Below are positions 44,490 to 54,445 of a DNA stretch of 64,000 nt, one piece after another. The DNA is from Bin80 sp965215475 (lineage in GTDB: Bacteria > Bacteroidota > Rhodothermia > Rhodothermales > Bin80): positions 868,001 to 932,000 of the forward strand of contig OZ244061.1 in assembly GCA_965215475.1 (NCBI GenBank), given 5' to 3'. The stretch's first letter is position 1; each line of letters starts with the position of its first letter. The position numbers and the translations under genes were made by a program. The notes under the pieces were generated by a model. It was not told the origin of the DNA, did no database searches, and saw only the letters and a program-made list of their open reading frames with translations.

Positions 44490-46193
44490 ATGTACAGAAT
44501 CATCTTCTTCGGGCTTCTCTTTATCATCCCTCATCTTGCTAACGCACAAGAAAAGACGAAATACTGGATTTTTCTCACGGACAAGCATGACCTTCTCGGA
44601 AAGAGTACGCAAGTCGAGGAAGGGCATTTGTCCAACAAAGCACTCACTCGCCGTGCTCTACGTGGAGAGGCAAGATTTGAAAGCATGTTTGCTCTTCAGG
44701 ATGCTCCGATCTCCAATATCTATGAAGAAGATCTCCAGGAAAGAGGCTTAACGATTGAGCAACGCAGCCGCTGGTTAAATGCAGTCACCGCACGATTGAC
44801 CGAGGAAGAGCTGGAGCAGGTAACACATCTTCCCTATGTGCGAAGTCTGCGCCCCGTTGCACGTCTGTCCCCTACTGTACTGGAACCTACGCCTATATCA
44901 CCTGTGATTCCTGAACGAATTTCTTCAAACTGCCCATCTAGTGTTTATGGGAGATCTTGTAGCCAACTAGATATCGTAAATGCAATCCCTGCAATTGAGG
45001 AGGATATTAATGGAAATGGCGTGACCCTCGGATTCCTTGATACCAACTATAGAGTAGGCCAAAGGAGTCCCCTCAGTCATCCTTCATTGACTCATATTGA
45101 AAAGAATGATCAACTCAAGGAAGTTCGCAATTTTACCCAACGAGATTCATCCCAACCTTGTCTCGGAACGAATGATCATGGAATGGCCGTTGCATCTGTT
45201 GCTGTAGGGTATGATATTGGGAAGATCGTTGGCCCCGGTTATGGAGCAGATATTTATGCTGCTGTAACCGAATGTGAACCCTACGAACGGAACATTGAAG
45301 AAGACAATTTTGTAGCCGCGGTAGAATGGATGGAGGCAGAGGGAGTAGACGTGATTACCTCTTCATTAGGATATCTAGGCTTTGATCCTGGCCAACGCAG
45401 CTACACCAAAGACGACCTTGACGGAAATACTGGACTAACCACCATCGCGATGGATTGGGCAGCGAACCGAGGGATTATTCCTGTTACCAGTTCAGGAAAC
45501 TCCGGCCCTGGACGGCAAACTCTCGGAACCCCAGCGGATGGAGATTCCGTTATTGCAGTGGGTGCAGTATCACCATTCAGAGAGATCGCTCTTTTCAGTA
45601 GCCGCGGCCCAACAGCCGACGGTCGGGTCAAACCCGATGTTTCCGCACAGGGAGTATCTGTTTATCGCGCAACAGGAGAAAGTGATTATCGTTTCTCACG
45701 AGGCACCTCCTTTTCTGCTCCCATGGTCGCAGGAATCATCACTCAGATTCTCCAGGTCAATCCTGATCTTGGGCCAAGAGAGGTTTGGGAGGTCTTAACC
45801 TCAAAGGCCAGCCATGCTAATTCGCCCAACAATGAACATGGATGGGGAATTGTAGATGCGCACGCTTCCATTACTCATGCGATTTCTCTTAACCGCTTGC
45901 AAGACAATCATCCTCCGAATCCCGACAATCTAACTATACATACTCCCTATCCGAACCCATTTCGGGACGTAGTACATTTTACTCTTGACGCGATCCAACC
46001 CGTTTCCCATGCTCGGCTCATCATCTTTGATGTACTTGGGCGAGAAGTAGGAACGGTCTACCAAGGACCTATTCAAATGGGAGGCATGCCTCTGCAGTTT
46101 GATGGATCTCACCTACCTCCAGGGATCTACGGATATGTGTTGGATTTTGATGGCAAAACCCATTCGGGGATGCTAACGCGCTTAGGTTACTGA
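44490..46193 (+). CDS. secreted subtilisin-like (S8) serine protease with sorting tail
   Basis: A 567-residue protein with a signal peptide (MYRIIFFGLLFIIPHLANAQ), a prodomain with an inhibitor-like start (YWIFLTDKHDL) and a cysteine pair (NCPSSVYGRSC) before the catalytic domain. The catalytic triad is seen at Asp of about 182 (VTLGFLDTNY), His of about 229 (NDHGMAVA) and Ser of about 406 (GTSFSAPMVAG), with the oxyanion asparagine in TSSGNSG. The last 80 or so residues form a sorting tail (YPNPFRDVVHFTL, IIFDVLGREVG, LPPGIYGYVLDFDG), as in type IX-secreted proteins. It is a probable cell-surface or extracellular protease. Confidence 0.9.
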   Translation: MYRIIFFGLLFIIPHLANAQEKTKYWIFLTDKHDLLGKSTQVEEGHLSNKALTRRALRGEARFESMFALQDAPISNIYEEDLQERGLTIEQRSRWLNAVTARLTEEELEQVTHLPYVRSLRPVARLSPTVLEPTPISPVIPERISSNCPSSVYGRSCSQLDIVNAIPAIEEDINGNGVTLGFLDTNYRVGQRSPLSHPSLTHIEKNDQLKEVRNFTQRDSSQPCLGTNDHGMAVASVAVGYDIGKIVGPGYGADIYAAVTECEPYERNIEEDNFVAAVEWMEAEGVDVITSSLGYLGFDPGQRSYTKDDLDGNTGLTTIAMDWAANRGIIPVTSSGNSGPGRQTLGTPADGDSVIAVGAVSPFREIALFSSRGPTADGRVKPDVSAQGVSVYRATGESDYRFSRGTSFSAPMVAGIITQILQVNPDLGPREVWEVLTSKASHANSPNNEHGWGIVDAHASITHAISLNRLQDNHPPNPDNLTIHTPYPNPFRDVVHFTLDAIQPVSHARLIIFDVLGREVGTVYQGPIQMGGMPLQFDGSHLPPGIYGYVLDFDGKTHSGMLTRLGY

Positions 46194-46350
46194 TCGTTTA
46201 CTTAGAATAGGCAGGGAAGTACAACACTTCGGCTTGGCACCGGTAGTAAAAAGCAAGATCCATTACTACTCATCGTAGAACTTTCTTCATTCCGCACCGT
46301 TGTTTAATCTAGGAGAGAGGAGGAAATTGGGTAACATTGGACACAAGGTT

Positions 46351-46563
46351 ATGTCAAAACTGAATACGGAAATCGTACTGGGCTACTTTAATCGAGAGCG
46401 AGTTTTGTTGTCCAAATTACTGCGGGTGTTGTCTGACGAGGAAACCCTCTACAAGTGGACTGAGCACATGATCTGGTCGGACAGTTGCAAGTACTCACGT
46501 TACGACGATGACAACATGCCTGGATCCCCGAATATGCAGCACGTCTTGCCAACATGGGCGTAA
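46351..46563 (+). CDS. small hypothetical protein upstream of the second restriction-modification pair
   Basis: A 70-residue frame, MSKLNTEIVLGYFNRERVLL onwards, ends 43 bases before the methyltransferase gene; a longer frame opens at 46300. I recognise no domain. It has no helix-turn-helix like that of restriction-modification controller proteins. It may be a real small gene of the operon or the truncated end of a lost gene. Confidence 0.35.
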   Translation: MSKLNTEIVLGYFNRERVLLSKLLRVLSDEETLYKWTEHMIWSDSCKYSRYDDDNMPGSPNMQHVLPTWA

Positions 46564-46606
46564 ACGAATTAAATACAAGAAGCTGATGGCCATATAGAGC
46601 GGCAGA

Positions 46607-48097
46607 ATGGATAAGGCCAAATATTTTGGGAAGGTTTATACACCACCTAGTGTCGTCGCCCACATGTTAGACACACTTTTCGCGGAATCTCTGGAATGTA
46701 TGCGTATCTGTGATCCCGCATGTGGCTCGGGGGATTTCCTTGTTCCAGTGGCAGAGGAGATCTGCAAGCGTTACCTAAATGCATCTGGAGAAACGAGATC
46801 GCAATATCTTTCGACTTTGGGCAATCTGACAGGGTACGATATTGACGGTGAAGCCGCGGATCATTGCAGGCAGCGACTGTCCGAGGTAGTGGGCCACGTG
46901 CTTGGCCAGCACTACCCTGTTGATTTCTGGCGCATTCTAGAATCGGACGCAATGGATGCTTGGACGCAAGATGAGGAAACCTTTGACTGGGTTGTCGGAA
47001 ACCCGCCTTACGTCCGTATTCAGCACCTTGAAGCCGAGCGTAGAAATAAAATATATGGAGCTGAGTGGAAGTACTTTCGGGGGGCAAGTGATTTATACAT
47101 TGTCTTCTATGAACTTGGATTAAAGCTCCTAAAAGATCGTGGAAACTTGTTGTTTATCTCTCCGAGCGGATGGATCCGCAACGAAGCAGGGGCAAAAATG
47201 CGGAATGATGTAGATACCAATCATGGCATAGTATCTCTTTGGGATTTTCGGGATCATCAGGTATTTCATGGTGTAAGTACATACACATGCATTGTTCACA
47301 TCCGCAAGGGCGGTTACGATGGGGATGTGAGGGCCTATCAATGGAATGGGAATTCGTTTACCACCTCGTGCAAGCTTATTAAATCAGGAGTACGATGGGC
47401 GATAGTTGGTCAATACGCCCAGCAGGCGAGAATGACAGAATCTGTGAGACTGGGCGATATCGCTGACATTCATGTAGGAATACAGACACTTGCGGATAAG
47501 GTATTTATCCTCCCTGTTGTCAAATGGGAATCGGATTCTGTCACCGTAGAGTTGAATGGCATGCCTCACTCTTTGGAAAAGGGAGCCGTAAGACGTATTC
47601 TAAAGGCTTCTGTTTTGAGGGAAGGACAGGATAAGGTCGAGCGTGTGATCATTTATCCCTATGATCCATCTGGAAAGTTGATGGACGAAGAGGAGTTTAT
47701 AGATAGGTTTCCGCGGGCATATTCGTGGTTGTCTGAAAACAAAGATCGGCTCCTTGCTCGCGATAAGGGTACGTTCCCCGAGGCTAAGTGGTACGGTTAT
47801 GGGCGCGAAGTGGGGATACGCAGCGCATTAGGGCGCAAGATTCTAACATCCGGTATGAACCCCGTTCCTAACTTCCAAATTTGCAATGATCCAGATACTT
47901 TGTTCTATTCAGGCTATTGTATCAAGCCGAGAAATGGAGTTGACCTAGAAGCACTGAAAGACGCATTAAATACGCCTGAGATGGATCAGCATATCAGGGC
48001 ATTTGCGCAACCATTTCGGGGCGGATGGTTTAGTTATGCTAAGCGTTATATTCAAGATTTTCCTGTTCCTGTGAGACTTTCGGGAATGCATCATTGA
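46607..48097 (+). CDS. N6-adenine DNA methyltransferase (Eco57I/TaqI type)
   Basis: A 496-residue methyltransferase. The S-adenosylmethionine motif CDPACGSGDFLVPVAEEI is near residue 40 and the catalytic NPPYVRIQHLE motif near residue 130, the order seen in gamma-class N6-adenine methylases. The C-terminal half (SVRLGDIADIHVGIQTLADKVFIL to FPVPV) resembles the TaqI-type target-recognition domain. It methylates adenine within an unknown target. The downstream nuclease gene begins at the last base of its stop codon (TGATG), so the two form a restriction-modification operon. Confidence 0.88.
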   Translation: MDKAKYFGKVYTPPSVVAHMLDTLFAESLECMRICDPACGSGDFLVPVAEEICKRYLNASGETRSQYLSTLGNLTGYDIDGEAADHCRQRLSEVVGHVLGQHYPVDFWRILESDAMDAWTQDEETFDWVVGNPPYVRIQHLEAERRNKIYGAEWKYFRGASDLYIVFYELGLKLLKDRGNLLFISPSGWIRNEAGAKMRNDVDTNHGIVSLWDFRDHQVFHGVSTYTCIVHIRKGGYDGDVRAYQWNGNSFTTSCKLIKSGVRWAIVGQYAQQARMTESVRLGDIADIHVGIQTLADKVFILPVVKWESDSVTVELNGMPHSLEKGAVRRILKASVLREGQDKVERVIIYPYDPSGKLMDEEEFIDRFPRAYSWLSENKDRLLARDKGTFPEAKWYGYGREVGIRSALGRKILTSGMNPVPNFQICNDPDTLFYSGYCIKPRNGVDLEALKDALNTPEMDQHIRAFAQPFRGGWFSYAKRYIQDFPVPVRLSGMHH

Positions 48098-48822
48098 TGG
48101 ATCGGGGGTTCAAGGAAAGACTTCTTGTCGCAGTTCAAGATTCATACGAAGAATACGTGAATCACGGGCCAAGATCAAACGCGAAGATCAAAGTACTCCA
48201 TGGCTGGATTATTTCTGAATTAACAGGTATTCTTGGGGATGAATACTTGATACAGGGACTGTCCCAACAGGGTGGAAAGGAGCAAAAGGTGCGTGGGAAG
48301 TACTACGAGAAAAGTGTGGATGTAGCAATCTCAAGGGAAGGCGTAATTCTTGGAGTCGTGAGCGTGAAGTTCGTTATGTCAAACTACAATCAGAACAAGC
48401 ATAATTACTTTGAGCAGCAACTTGGCGAAACGGCGAACCTACGTAGCAACAACATCGTTTTTGGACATATCATGTTGCGCGTACAGCCAACACCCTATCT
48501 GGGAAAGGACTCAAATAGTGGAAAGCAGGTTATGAAGAGAAAAGAACAGGTTGATGACAGTGCGATTCGTCTCTATTCAGCACTTGCCCAAGATCACGGT
48601 GCACTTCATCTACCTGATGTACAGTGCTTGGCCATATTTCTGCTCAGCAAACACAAAGGAAGAATATTGCGATTATGCAAAAAGTCCGATTTACCTGAGG
48701 TTTCACATGAGAGTTTTGAGTTGCTTCGAAACATCCTCGGCATTAATTCTTTCTTTGATAAAATCAATGCGGCCATTCGAAGTAAATACATGATGATACG
48801 AACACAAGGGGGCGAAGAATGA
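48097..48822 (+). CDS. probable type II restriction endonuclease (PD-(D/E)XK-like)
   Basis: A 241-residue protein with a candidate PD-(D/E)XK core: DVAISREGVILGVVSVKFV, an aspartate followed about 16 residues later by the S-V-K strand. Near it is a helix with EQQLGETANLRSNN. I use the ATG at 48097 overlapping the methylase stop by one base. Coupling to an adenine methylase makes a cognate restriction enzyme the most likely role. The specificity cannot be read from the sequence, and the catalytic residues are proposed only from the pattern. Confidence 0.65.
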   Translation: MDRGFKERLLVAVQDSYEEYVNHGPRSNAKIKVLHGWIISELTGILGDEYLIQGLSQQGGKEQKVRGKYYEKSVDVAISREGVILGVVSVKFVMSNYNQNKHNYFEQQLGETANLRSNNIVFGHIMLRVQPTPYLGKDSNSGKQVMKRKEQVDDSAIRLYSALAQDHGALHLPDVQCLAIFLLSKHKGRILRLCKKSDLPEVSHESFELLRNILGINSFFDKINAAIRSKYMMIRTQGGEE

Positions 48823-49259
48823 ATCCGAACCCAGAAGGGAGTAAAATCAAGTGGGAAATGGTATGCTGAAACAAAACTCCGAATCCGAGTTCACGATGTA
48901 GCGGTACAACATACCCTTCGAAATCATACGTCGATCCATCTGATCAGTGTTGAAGAGTTGCGTAAACTGAAAGTGTATTACTCTCGAAAGAGAGACACTT
49001 GTGTCGTGATTGGTTGTACTTTCTGAGCAAGAAACACATCTCTACTTTGCAGCAGCATTAACAACTTATTCTTCATGACCATTGAATGACCTGAAAAGCC
49101 ATTCAAGCATATCTCTCTTCACGAAATTAGACAGAGAAAATGAGAGAAAGTGAATACTTTTACCTCATTTCACAAGAGACATTACCTATTCTACGTTCCG
49201 TAGGAACGTGATTGTTTGAGGATCCAACATTCAAGATGATTTAGCATTTTCGCTGACAA
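48823..49259. other. intergenic region with a possible decayed reading frame
   Basis: This 437-bp region starts with a 16-codon frame (MNPNPEGSKIKW) just after the nuclease stop. A second open stretch without a start (about 48850-49026) encodes KLRIRVHDVAVQ and SIHLISVEELRKLK. The two together look like a small gene broken by a frameshift, but I recognise no family. An inverted repeat ACGTTCC/GGAACGT lies at about 49192-49208, and the promoter of the VWA gene must be in the right part. Confidence 0.35.
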
Positions 49260-51350
49260 ATGATTGAATTTGGACTACATGCATGGCCACTGATTCTGCT
49301 AGTGCTTCTCGCAGGTTTCCTGACCTGGGTTGCTTATCGTAAGACCGAACCAAAACTCCGTGGAGTCTACCGATGGCTCCTTCCCTCTCTCCGAGGACTA
49401 GCACTTCTGCTCTTGATCACCTTGTTATTTGAGCCTGCGATTCATAGAAATATCCAACAAGATGTCTTACCTGTTCTTGCGGTTCTGGTTGATGAGAGTC
49501 AAAGCATGTCACAACATCAATGGGATCAAACCCTCCCCTATTCTCAGGGAAAAATCAATTATTTTGGCTTTGGCAGCACGATCCGCCCACTCGAAGATCT
49601 CACAGCTGCGATGGATACAGCTCCCCGTACAGATATTGCGAGAGCCTTGGAAGAAATTCAAACTTCATTGCGCGACAAAAATCTGCGCAGTGTTCTGCTT
49701 ATTTCTGATGGTCAGTATAACACAGGACGTAATCCTATCTATCTCGCATCTGATTATGGAATTCCTATCCATACCTTGGTGATCGGAGATACTCTGCAGC
49801 AACAGGACTTAATGATCGCTCGGGTGGTGACGAATGAATTGGCGTACGTTGGACAACAGGTCCCTGTTGATGTATCACTCCTGTTGCAAGGTTATACAAA
49901 GGAAAATGCCACGGTCAGCCTTTTTTCTCAAGACTCCTTAGTTGCTTCCGAGATCTTGACCATTACCGAGGGCGAAACCATTGCTTCCCTGAGCTTCATT
50001 CCCCAAAGAGAAGGACTCTTCCAGTATGCCCTCTCGGTTACAGAACTGGAAAATGAGGTTTTATCAAAAAATAATCGTGAGACGTTTACAGTCCGCGTTC
50101 TGAAGCGAAACCAAAAAATATGCCTTATCGCTGCTGCTCCCCATCCTGACCTCATTGCAATACGAAGCCTGCTAAACCGTGATCCAGAGCGTCAGGTAGA
50201 TAGTTTTGTTCAGATGCAACCGGGAAGCTTTTATGAAGGTCGCTTGCCCAACTCACTAGATGATTATGATGCGATTATTTTAGTCGGCTTTCCCGGCCGT
50301 GAAGCTGATGATACGTCGATTGAGGTTGTTACGAATGCGGCTCAATCTGGTATCCCGCTTCTATTTATGCTAACCCGTCAAACCGACCTACAGCGCTTAC
50401 AGGATCAGTTTTCGGCCGTACTTCCAGCCACACCATCCTCAGGATCAGGAAATATACTTTATGATGAAGCAACCCTGAGACTCACACAGACTGGATACCG
50501 AGATCCCATCCTAGATTTTCCTGAAGCATTATGGGTTCAACTTCCTCCCTTAATCGCCAGTACAGGACATTGGGATGTCAGTTCGGACAGTCGAATTCTT
50601 GGGCAGGCCAATCTCCGAGGGATTCCCTTGCAAGAGCCGCTGCTGGTCATACGTAGTCGAGCCGGGCATCGAACCGCTGCGATCTTGGGAGCCGGGACTT
50701 GGCGGTGGTTGAACATAGCAAGTGATCCCCTAGATATGCCTCGCATTTGGCCACAGGTAGTCGAGAACCTAATGCAGTGGCTTACCACACCAGAAGATAA
50801 CCGAATGGTACGTGTAGAGCCTGTGTTGACTACATTTGATGGGAGTGAACCCGTTGATTTTTCTGGACAGGTTTATGACGAGAGTCTTAATCCGGTTAAC
50901 GATGCCGTGGTTACCGTCGAGGTAACTGCGCCTGACGGCACACAATATCCTTACACCATGACCAATGCTGGAAGCGGACGATTTACTCTTCGAATTGATG
51001 CACTGCCTGAGGGAACCTACGCATACACTGCACAAGCGACCCGAATGAATATATCTATGGGAGTTGATGGCGGCGTCTTCACAGTCGGTTCTGTGAATCT
51101 GGAGTATCGTACTACAAAGAGTAATGATGCACTACTACAACAAATCGCTTACCGCTCTGGCGGCACTCTATTTACCGAGGAGACGATCAATGGGCTGGTC
51201 AACCGATTGTCCTCTGACAGTTTGTTTTCCCCCATCACGCAGTCACGGGAGCTAGAATTTGATCTGAGACGCCTTCCGTGGATCTTGGCCCTGATCGTCG
51301 TATTCTTGGGATTGGAATGGGTTCTCCGTAAGCGAAGTGGACTTGCATAA
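49260..51350 (+). CDS. membrane-anchored VWA-like protein (BatA-related, function unknown)
   Basis: A 696-residue protein. Two N-terminal membrane segments (LHAWPLILLVLLAGFLTWVAY and GLALLLLITLLF) are followed by a VWA-like domain with the DESQSMS metal-site motif and LRSVLLISDGQYNTGRNP. A region resembling a class I glutamine amidotransferase-like fold follows (DDYDAIILVGFPG), then an Ig-like stretch near residue 540. One membrane helix lies close to the C-terminus (LPWILALIVVFLGLEWVL). This layout is widespread in Bacteroidota next to BatA-type genes. Most of the protein should be periplasmic. Its role is not known. It is convergent with the TonB receptor gene. Confidence 0.75.
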   Translation: MIEFGLHAWPLILLVLLAGFLTWVAYRKTEPKLRGVYRWLLPSLRGLALLLLITLLFEPAIHRNIQQDVLPVLAVLVDESQSMSQHQWDQTLPYSQGKINYFGFGSTIRPLEDLTAAMDTAPRTDIARALEEIQTSLRDKNLRSVLLISDGQYNTGRNPIYLASDYGIPIHTLVIGDTLQQQDLMIARVVTNELAYVGQQVPVDVSLLLQGYTKENATVSLFSQDSLVASEILTITEGETIASLSFIPQREGLFQYALSVTELENEVLSKNNRETFTVRVLKRNQKICLIAAAPHPDLIAIRSLLNRDPERQVDSFVQMQPGSFYEGRLPNSLDDYDAIILVGFPGREADDTSIEVVTNAAQSGIPLLFMLTRQTDLQRLQDQFSAVLPATPSSGSGNILYDEATLRLTQTGYRDPILDFPEALWVQLPPLIASTGHWDVSSDSRILGQANLRGIPLQEPLLVIRSRAGHRTAAILGAGTWRWLNIASDPLDMPRIWPQVVENLMQWLTTPEDNRMVRVEPVLTTFDGSEPVDFSGQVYDESLNPVNDAVVTVEVTAPDGTQYPYTMTNAGSGRFTLRIDALPEGTYAYTAQATRMNISMGVDGGVFTVGSVNLEYRTTKSNDALLQQIAYRSGGTLFTEETINGLVNRLSSDSLFSPITQSRELEFDLRRLPWILALIVVFLGLEWVLRKRSGLA

Positions 51351-51358
51351 AGCATAAA

Positions 51359-51411
51359 GCCGGCGCGCAGTCCGAACCATCATACGATCGTTCGAAGCAC
51401 TGCGCACCGGC
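51359..51411. terminator. bidirectional hairpin between convergent genes
   Basis: GCCGGCGCGCAGT at 51359-51371 pairs with ACTGCGCACCGGC at 51399-51411 with one mismatch, and there is an inner CGAAC/GTTCG pairing. The hairpin lies between the stops of two convergent genes, so it probably ends both transcripts. No long T-run follows. Confidence 0.55.
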
Positions 51412-51439
51412 CCAGAAACTACTTTAAAGTGAACTCAGA

Positions 51440-54142
51440 CTACCGAAGAGTCACCTGAAGTCCTAAATTGAACGATCGTGGTAACCCCAGAAAAACCTCC
51501 GCGTCATCGGCCCGATTTGCTCCCGTGCCATTGCCACGAAAAGCATTAAAACGTGAGTTGTTGGTCGCATCTTGGATGTACAACGTATCGAAAAGGTTAA
51601 ACACGTTTGCAAATACACGAACCTCTGAACGTGCAAAGCGGCGAGGAATCGTATACCCTACATTGATATCAAACACATTATAGCCAGGAACTTTCCAGAC
51701 AGGTTGCCCAGCCTGCTCGCTATTCGTGCGACTTGAAGGATCAAAATCTGCGTAATAGTTCGTATAGGAACGTCCGGTAATTTTGGCATACATCCCTTTT
51801 ACAGGAAATAAACTGATCGCATAAGCGAATTGCGTCTGTGGCGCATCTCCCACTTTTACATCTTTCACATAAAGAGATACCGTTTCCTGAGTAGACGGAT
51901 CAGAACGATCCGGCGTATATCTTGCGGATACATCATCCGTATACTTCCAATTACCAATGGATAGCGCCAAGTCTCCACGAATAAAGCGTAGTGGCTGATA
52001 GGCCACCTCTGCCTCAACTCCTCGATGGATCGCATTCAGTCCAAGAATATTAATCAAACCATCGTCTCCGTCTTCCTCTACTATTGTACGAGTAATCGTA
52101 CGGTCATTCCATACGGTGTTATAGAGACTTAGAGTCGTATTCAGAGTTCGGTCTGTTGACTCAAAAGAAATCCCAGCCTCTAGCGCTTGGAATTGCTCAT
52201 TCCGAGGATCCGGGTTCAATACACCCGTGACGTCATTCAGAGCTCCATCCAAAATTGGCACCTTAGATACCAACCCTGCATTCACAAACACGGATACCAT
52301 GTCACTGAACAGGTAAGATGCGCCTCCCTTGATCTGGTATCCACCAATCCGATCCGTAGCGATGGTAAAGGTAGATCCATCTCCAGCATCCCGGAAAAAA
52401 TCCTCGTGAGAATATTTGATCGTCGAGTAGCCTGCCATTCCATAGGCATAAATGCCACCACTTGAATAGGCACCCTGTATAAACCCACCCCACCAGTCTA
52501 CTGTATTGGTCGTATTGTAGTTGAACCGATCACCTAACCCTAGCAACTTACCACCTTCTCCCCAGAAATCATTGTCAAAACGCTGATATCCGCTCCCACC
52601 TAATAGGTCACGCACCGTTCGATAATGATCAATCGAGGCGGTACGCCAATCAATACCAGCTTCCAGTGTGAGAGCATCCGTTAACTCATGCTTGAATTTG
52701 GAGATTGCTCCAATCGTCCACTGCACATTATGGCTATTACGAAGTATTCCCCTAGATTCCCCATTATCCTTGTTTGCAGTAATGGTCGCATCGTAATCTA
52801 CCACGCGTGAAGGACCTGCATAATTCCATTGTATCCTCCCATGGGTCCCTGTTCCTCCACCTTTTCCACCAGAATAATAGAGGACGGTCGACCATAGTGA
52901 CCGATCTGATAGCTGAGCAAAGTAGTTCAGATTTACCTGTGGCTTATGGAAAAAATTCTCACGCTCATTAATTCTATTTCTAGAATTACGAGATACCGTA
53001 CCAAAGCCGTTATGCTGCTCGGTGGTATACGACGTGGAAACAGGAGAGACATTCTGGTTCCAGCGGCGTCCTCCTTCAGAATAGGTTTGTAGAATTTCTG
53101 TGATCGTTGCATTATCCAATCCATCTGCCTCAAAAACTTCACGAGCAAAGCCATGGTCATACGCCGCAATGTTTTGTCGATACAGATTCTGTCCATGCCG
53201 CTGAGGAGCTCCAACCGCATAAAAATCAACCCGATGTTTCCCGTTAATATTCCAGGCAGCAGCAACATAGTAGGCCCATGCATCTGTCCACGTGCCATCG
53301 TAATAGCCATTGCCGGATTTGCGAACACCATTCACGGTAAATGCAAAACGATTGTCAATCAACCCTGTCGAGGCAGAAACGGTAGATTTAAGAAATCCAT
53401 CATTCCCAAACTCTTGTTTTGCCATCACTCGCCGCCTATTCACGGCGGGGTCCGTAAGGATATTCAGGGTGCCACCGATGGAAGGAGTCGCCAGATTCAC
53501 GGCGGATAAGCCCCTCTGAAGCTGAATTGAGGTGGTTGCATCTCCGACTCCATCCCAGTTCGACCAGTACACCCAACCGTTCTCCATATCATTCACCGGC
53601 ACACCATTGATCATGACGGCGACATTCCGCTGATTAAATCCACGCACATTTACCCGTGCATCCCCTGCTCCACCTCCCTGAGCAGTACTATAGACCGATG
53701 GGGTGGTATTCAGGACCAAGGGTACATCACGCGAGCCTAGTTCGCGCTCAACTTGGAGTTTTTCGATATCCGAATATGCGACCGGAGTTTGCCGGTTTAA
53801 AGCTCTTGATGCAAATAACTCCAAAGCCTCCAGTGCCTGACTTGACGGTTGCAAAGCAAAATCATACGTCACATCTGCATCCTGAATCATAATGGATTCC
53901 AACACGGATTCATATCCGATAAATGATACCTCAATGGTGTATTCACCCGAGGATAAATCACTGATTGTGTAGATTCCATTGCTATTGGTCGCTGCACCGG
54001 TAAATGTGCCGGAAACAATGACCGTTGCTCCCGGCAAAGGAGCCCCGGACTCTGCGTCAATGACAGTTCCACTGATCGAATTCTGAGCGTATACAGAACC
54101 AACAATCAGGAGTGATGCAAGAATGGTAAAACTAAACTTCAT
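51440..54142 (-). CDS. TonB-dependent outer-membrane receptor with carboxypeptidase-like N-terminal domain
   Basis: A 900-residue receptor. A signal peptide (FTILASLLIVGSVYAQ) precedes a carboxypeptidase regulatory-like domain (ISGTVIDAESGAPLPGATVIV, residues of about 23-100). Next come a plug domain (DVPLVLNTTPSVYST, VNVRGFNQRNVAVMINGVP, GGTLNILTD) and a beta-barrel. It imports an unknown ligand through the outer membrane with TonB energy. There is no SusD-like partner next to it, so a polysaccharide uptake locus is not indicated; a siderophore, vitamin or peptide ligand is possible. Confidence 0.9.
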   Translation of the reverse strand: MKFSFTILASLLIVGSVYAQNSISGTVIDAESGAPLPGATVIVSGTFTGAATNSNGIYTISDLSSGEYTIEVSFIGYESVLESIMIQDADVTYDFALQPSSQALEALELFASRALNRQTPVAYSDIEKLQVERELGSRDVPLVLNTTPSVYSTAQGGGAGDARVNVRGFNQRNVAVMINGVPVNDMENGWVYWSNWDGVGDATTSIQLQRGLSAVNLATPSIGGTLNILTDPAVNRRRVMAKQEFGNDGFLKSTVSASTGLIDNRFAFTVNGVRKSGNGYYDGTWTDAWAYYVAAAWNINGKHRVDFYAVGAPQRHGQNLYRQNIAAYDHGFAREVFEADGLDNATITEILQTYSEGGRRWNQNVSPVSTSYTTEQHNGFGTVSRNSRNRINERENFFHKPQVNLNYFAQLSDRSLWSTVLYYSGGKGGGTGTHGRIQWNYAGPSRVVDYDATITANKDNGESRGILRNSHNVQWTIGAISKFKHELTDALTLEAGIDWRTASIDHYRTVRDLLGGSGYQRFDNDFWGEGGKLLGLGDRFNYNTTNTVDWWGGFIQGAYSSGGIYAYGMAGYSTIKYSHEDFFRDAGDGSTFTIATDRIGGYQIKGGASYLFSDMVSVFVNAGLVSKVPILDGALNDVTGVLNPDPRNEQFQALEAGISFESTDRTLNTTLSLYNTVWNDRTITRTIVEEDGDDGLINILGLNAIHRGVEAEVAYQPLRFIRGDLALSIGNWKYTDDVSARYTPDRSDPSTQETVSLYVKDVKVGDAPQTQFAYAISLFPVKGMYAKITGRSYTNYYADFDPSSRTNSEQAGQPVWKVPGYNVFDINVGYTIPRRFARSEVRVFANVFNLFDTLYIQDATNNSRFNAFRGNGTGANRADDAEVFLGLPRSFNLGLQVTLR

Positions 54143-54445
54143 GGTGGGAAAATAAGAATATGATTGTGAAATGTGTTTTACTCAAATGGGGGCATAAATT
54201 TCCATTCCAATGTTTCCTTATTGTGAAGAAATGATTAAATAACGCAAAAAATATCCAAGGGAATAAATCTACAGAGGTTCTACGATCTGTACTTTGTCAT
54301 AATTAGGCGTCTCATACAAACCGGCAGCACATATCTCTTCATAAAATTCGGGGCGAGAGGCTTGATCTCGGGCAATGCATATTACATATTCCAATCGAAG
54401 AAACGAGCGAAGCTAGACATGGGTGCCCGCCATCCGCGGACGGGC
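54143..54445. promoter_or_regulatory. intergenic region upstream of the TonB receptor gene
   Basis: This 303-bp AT-rich region lies between the mutS2 stop and the start of the TonB receptor gene, both on the minus strand. It should hold the receptor promoter. I saw no repeat or riboswitch-like structure in it. Confidence 0.4.
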
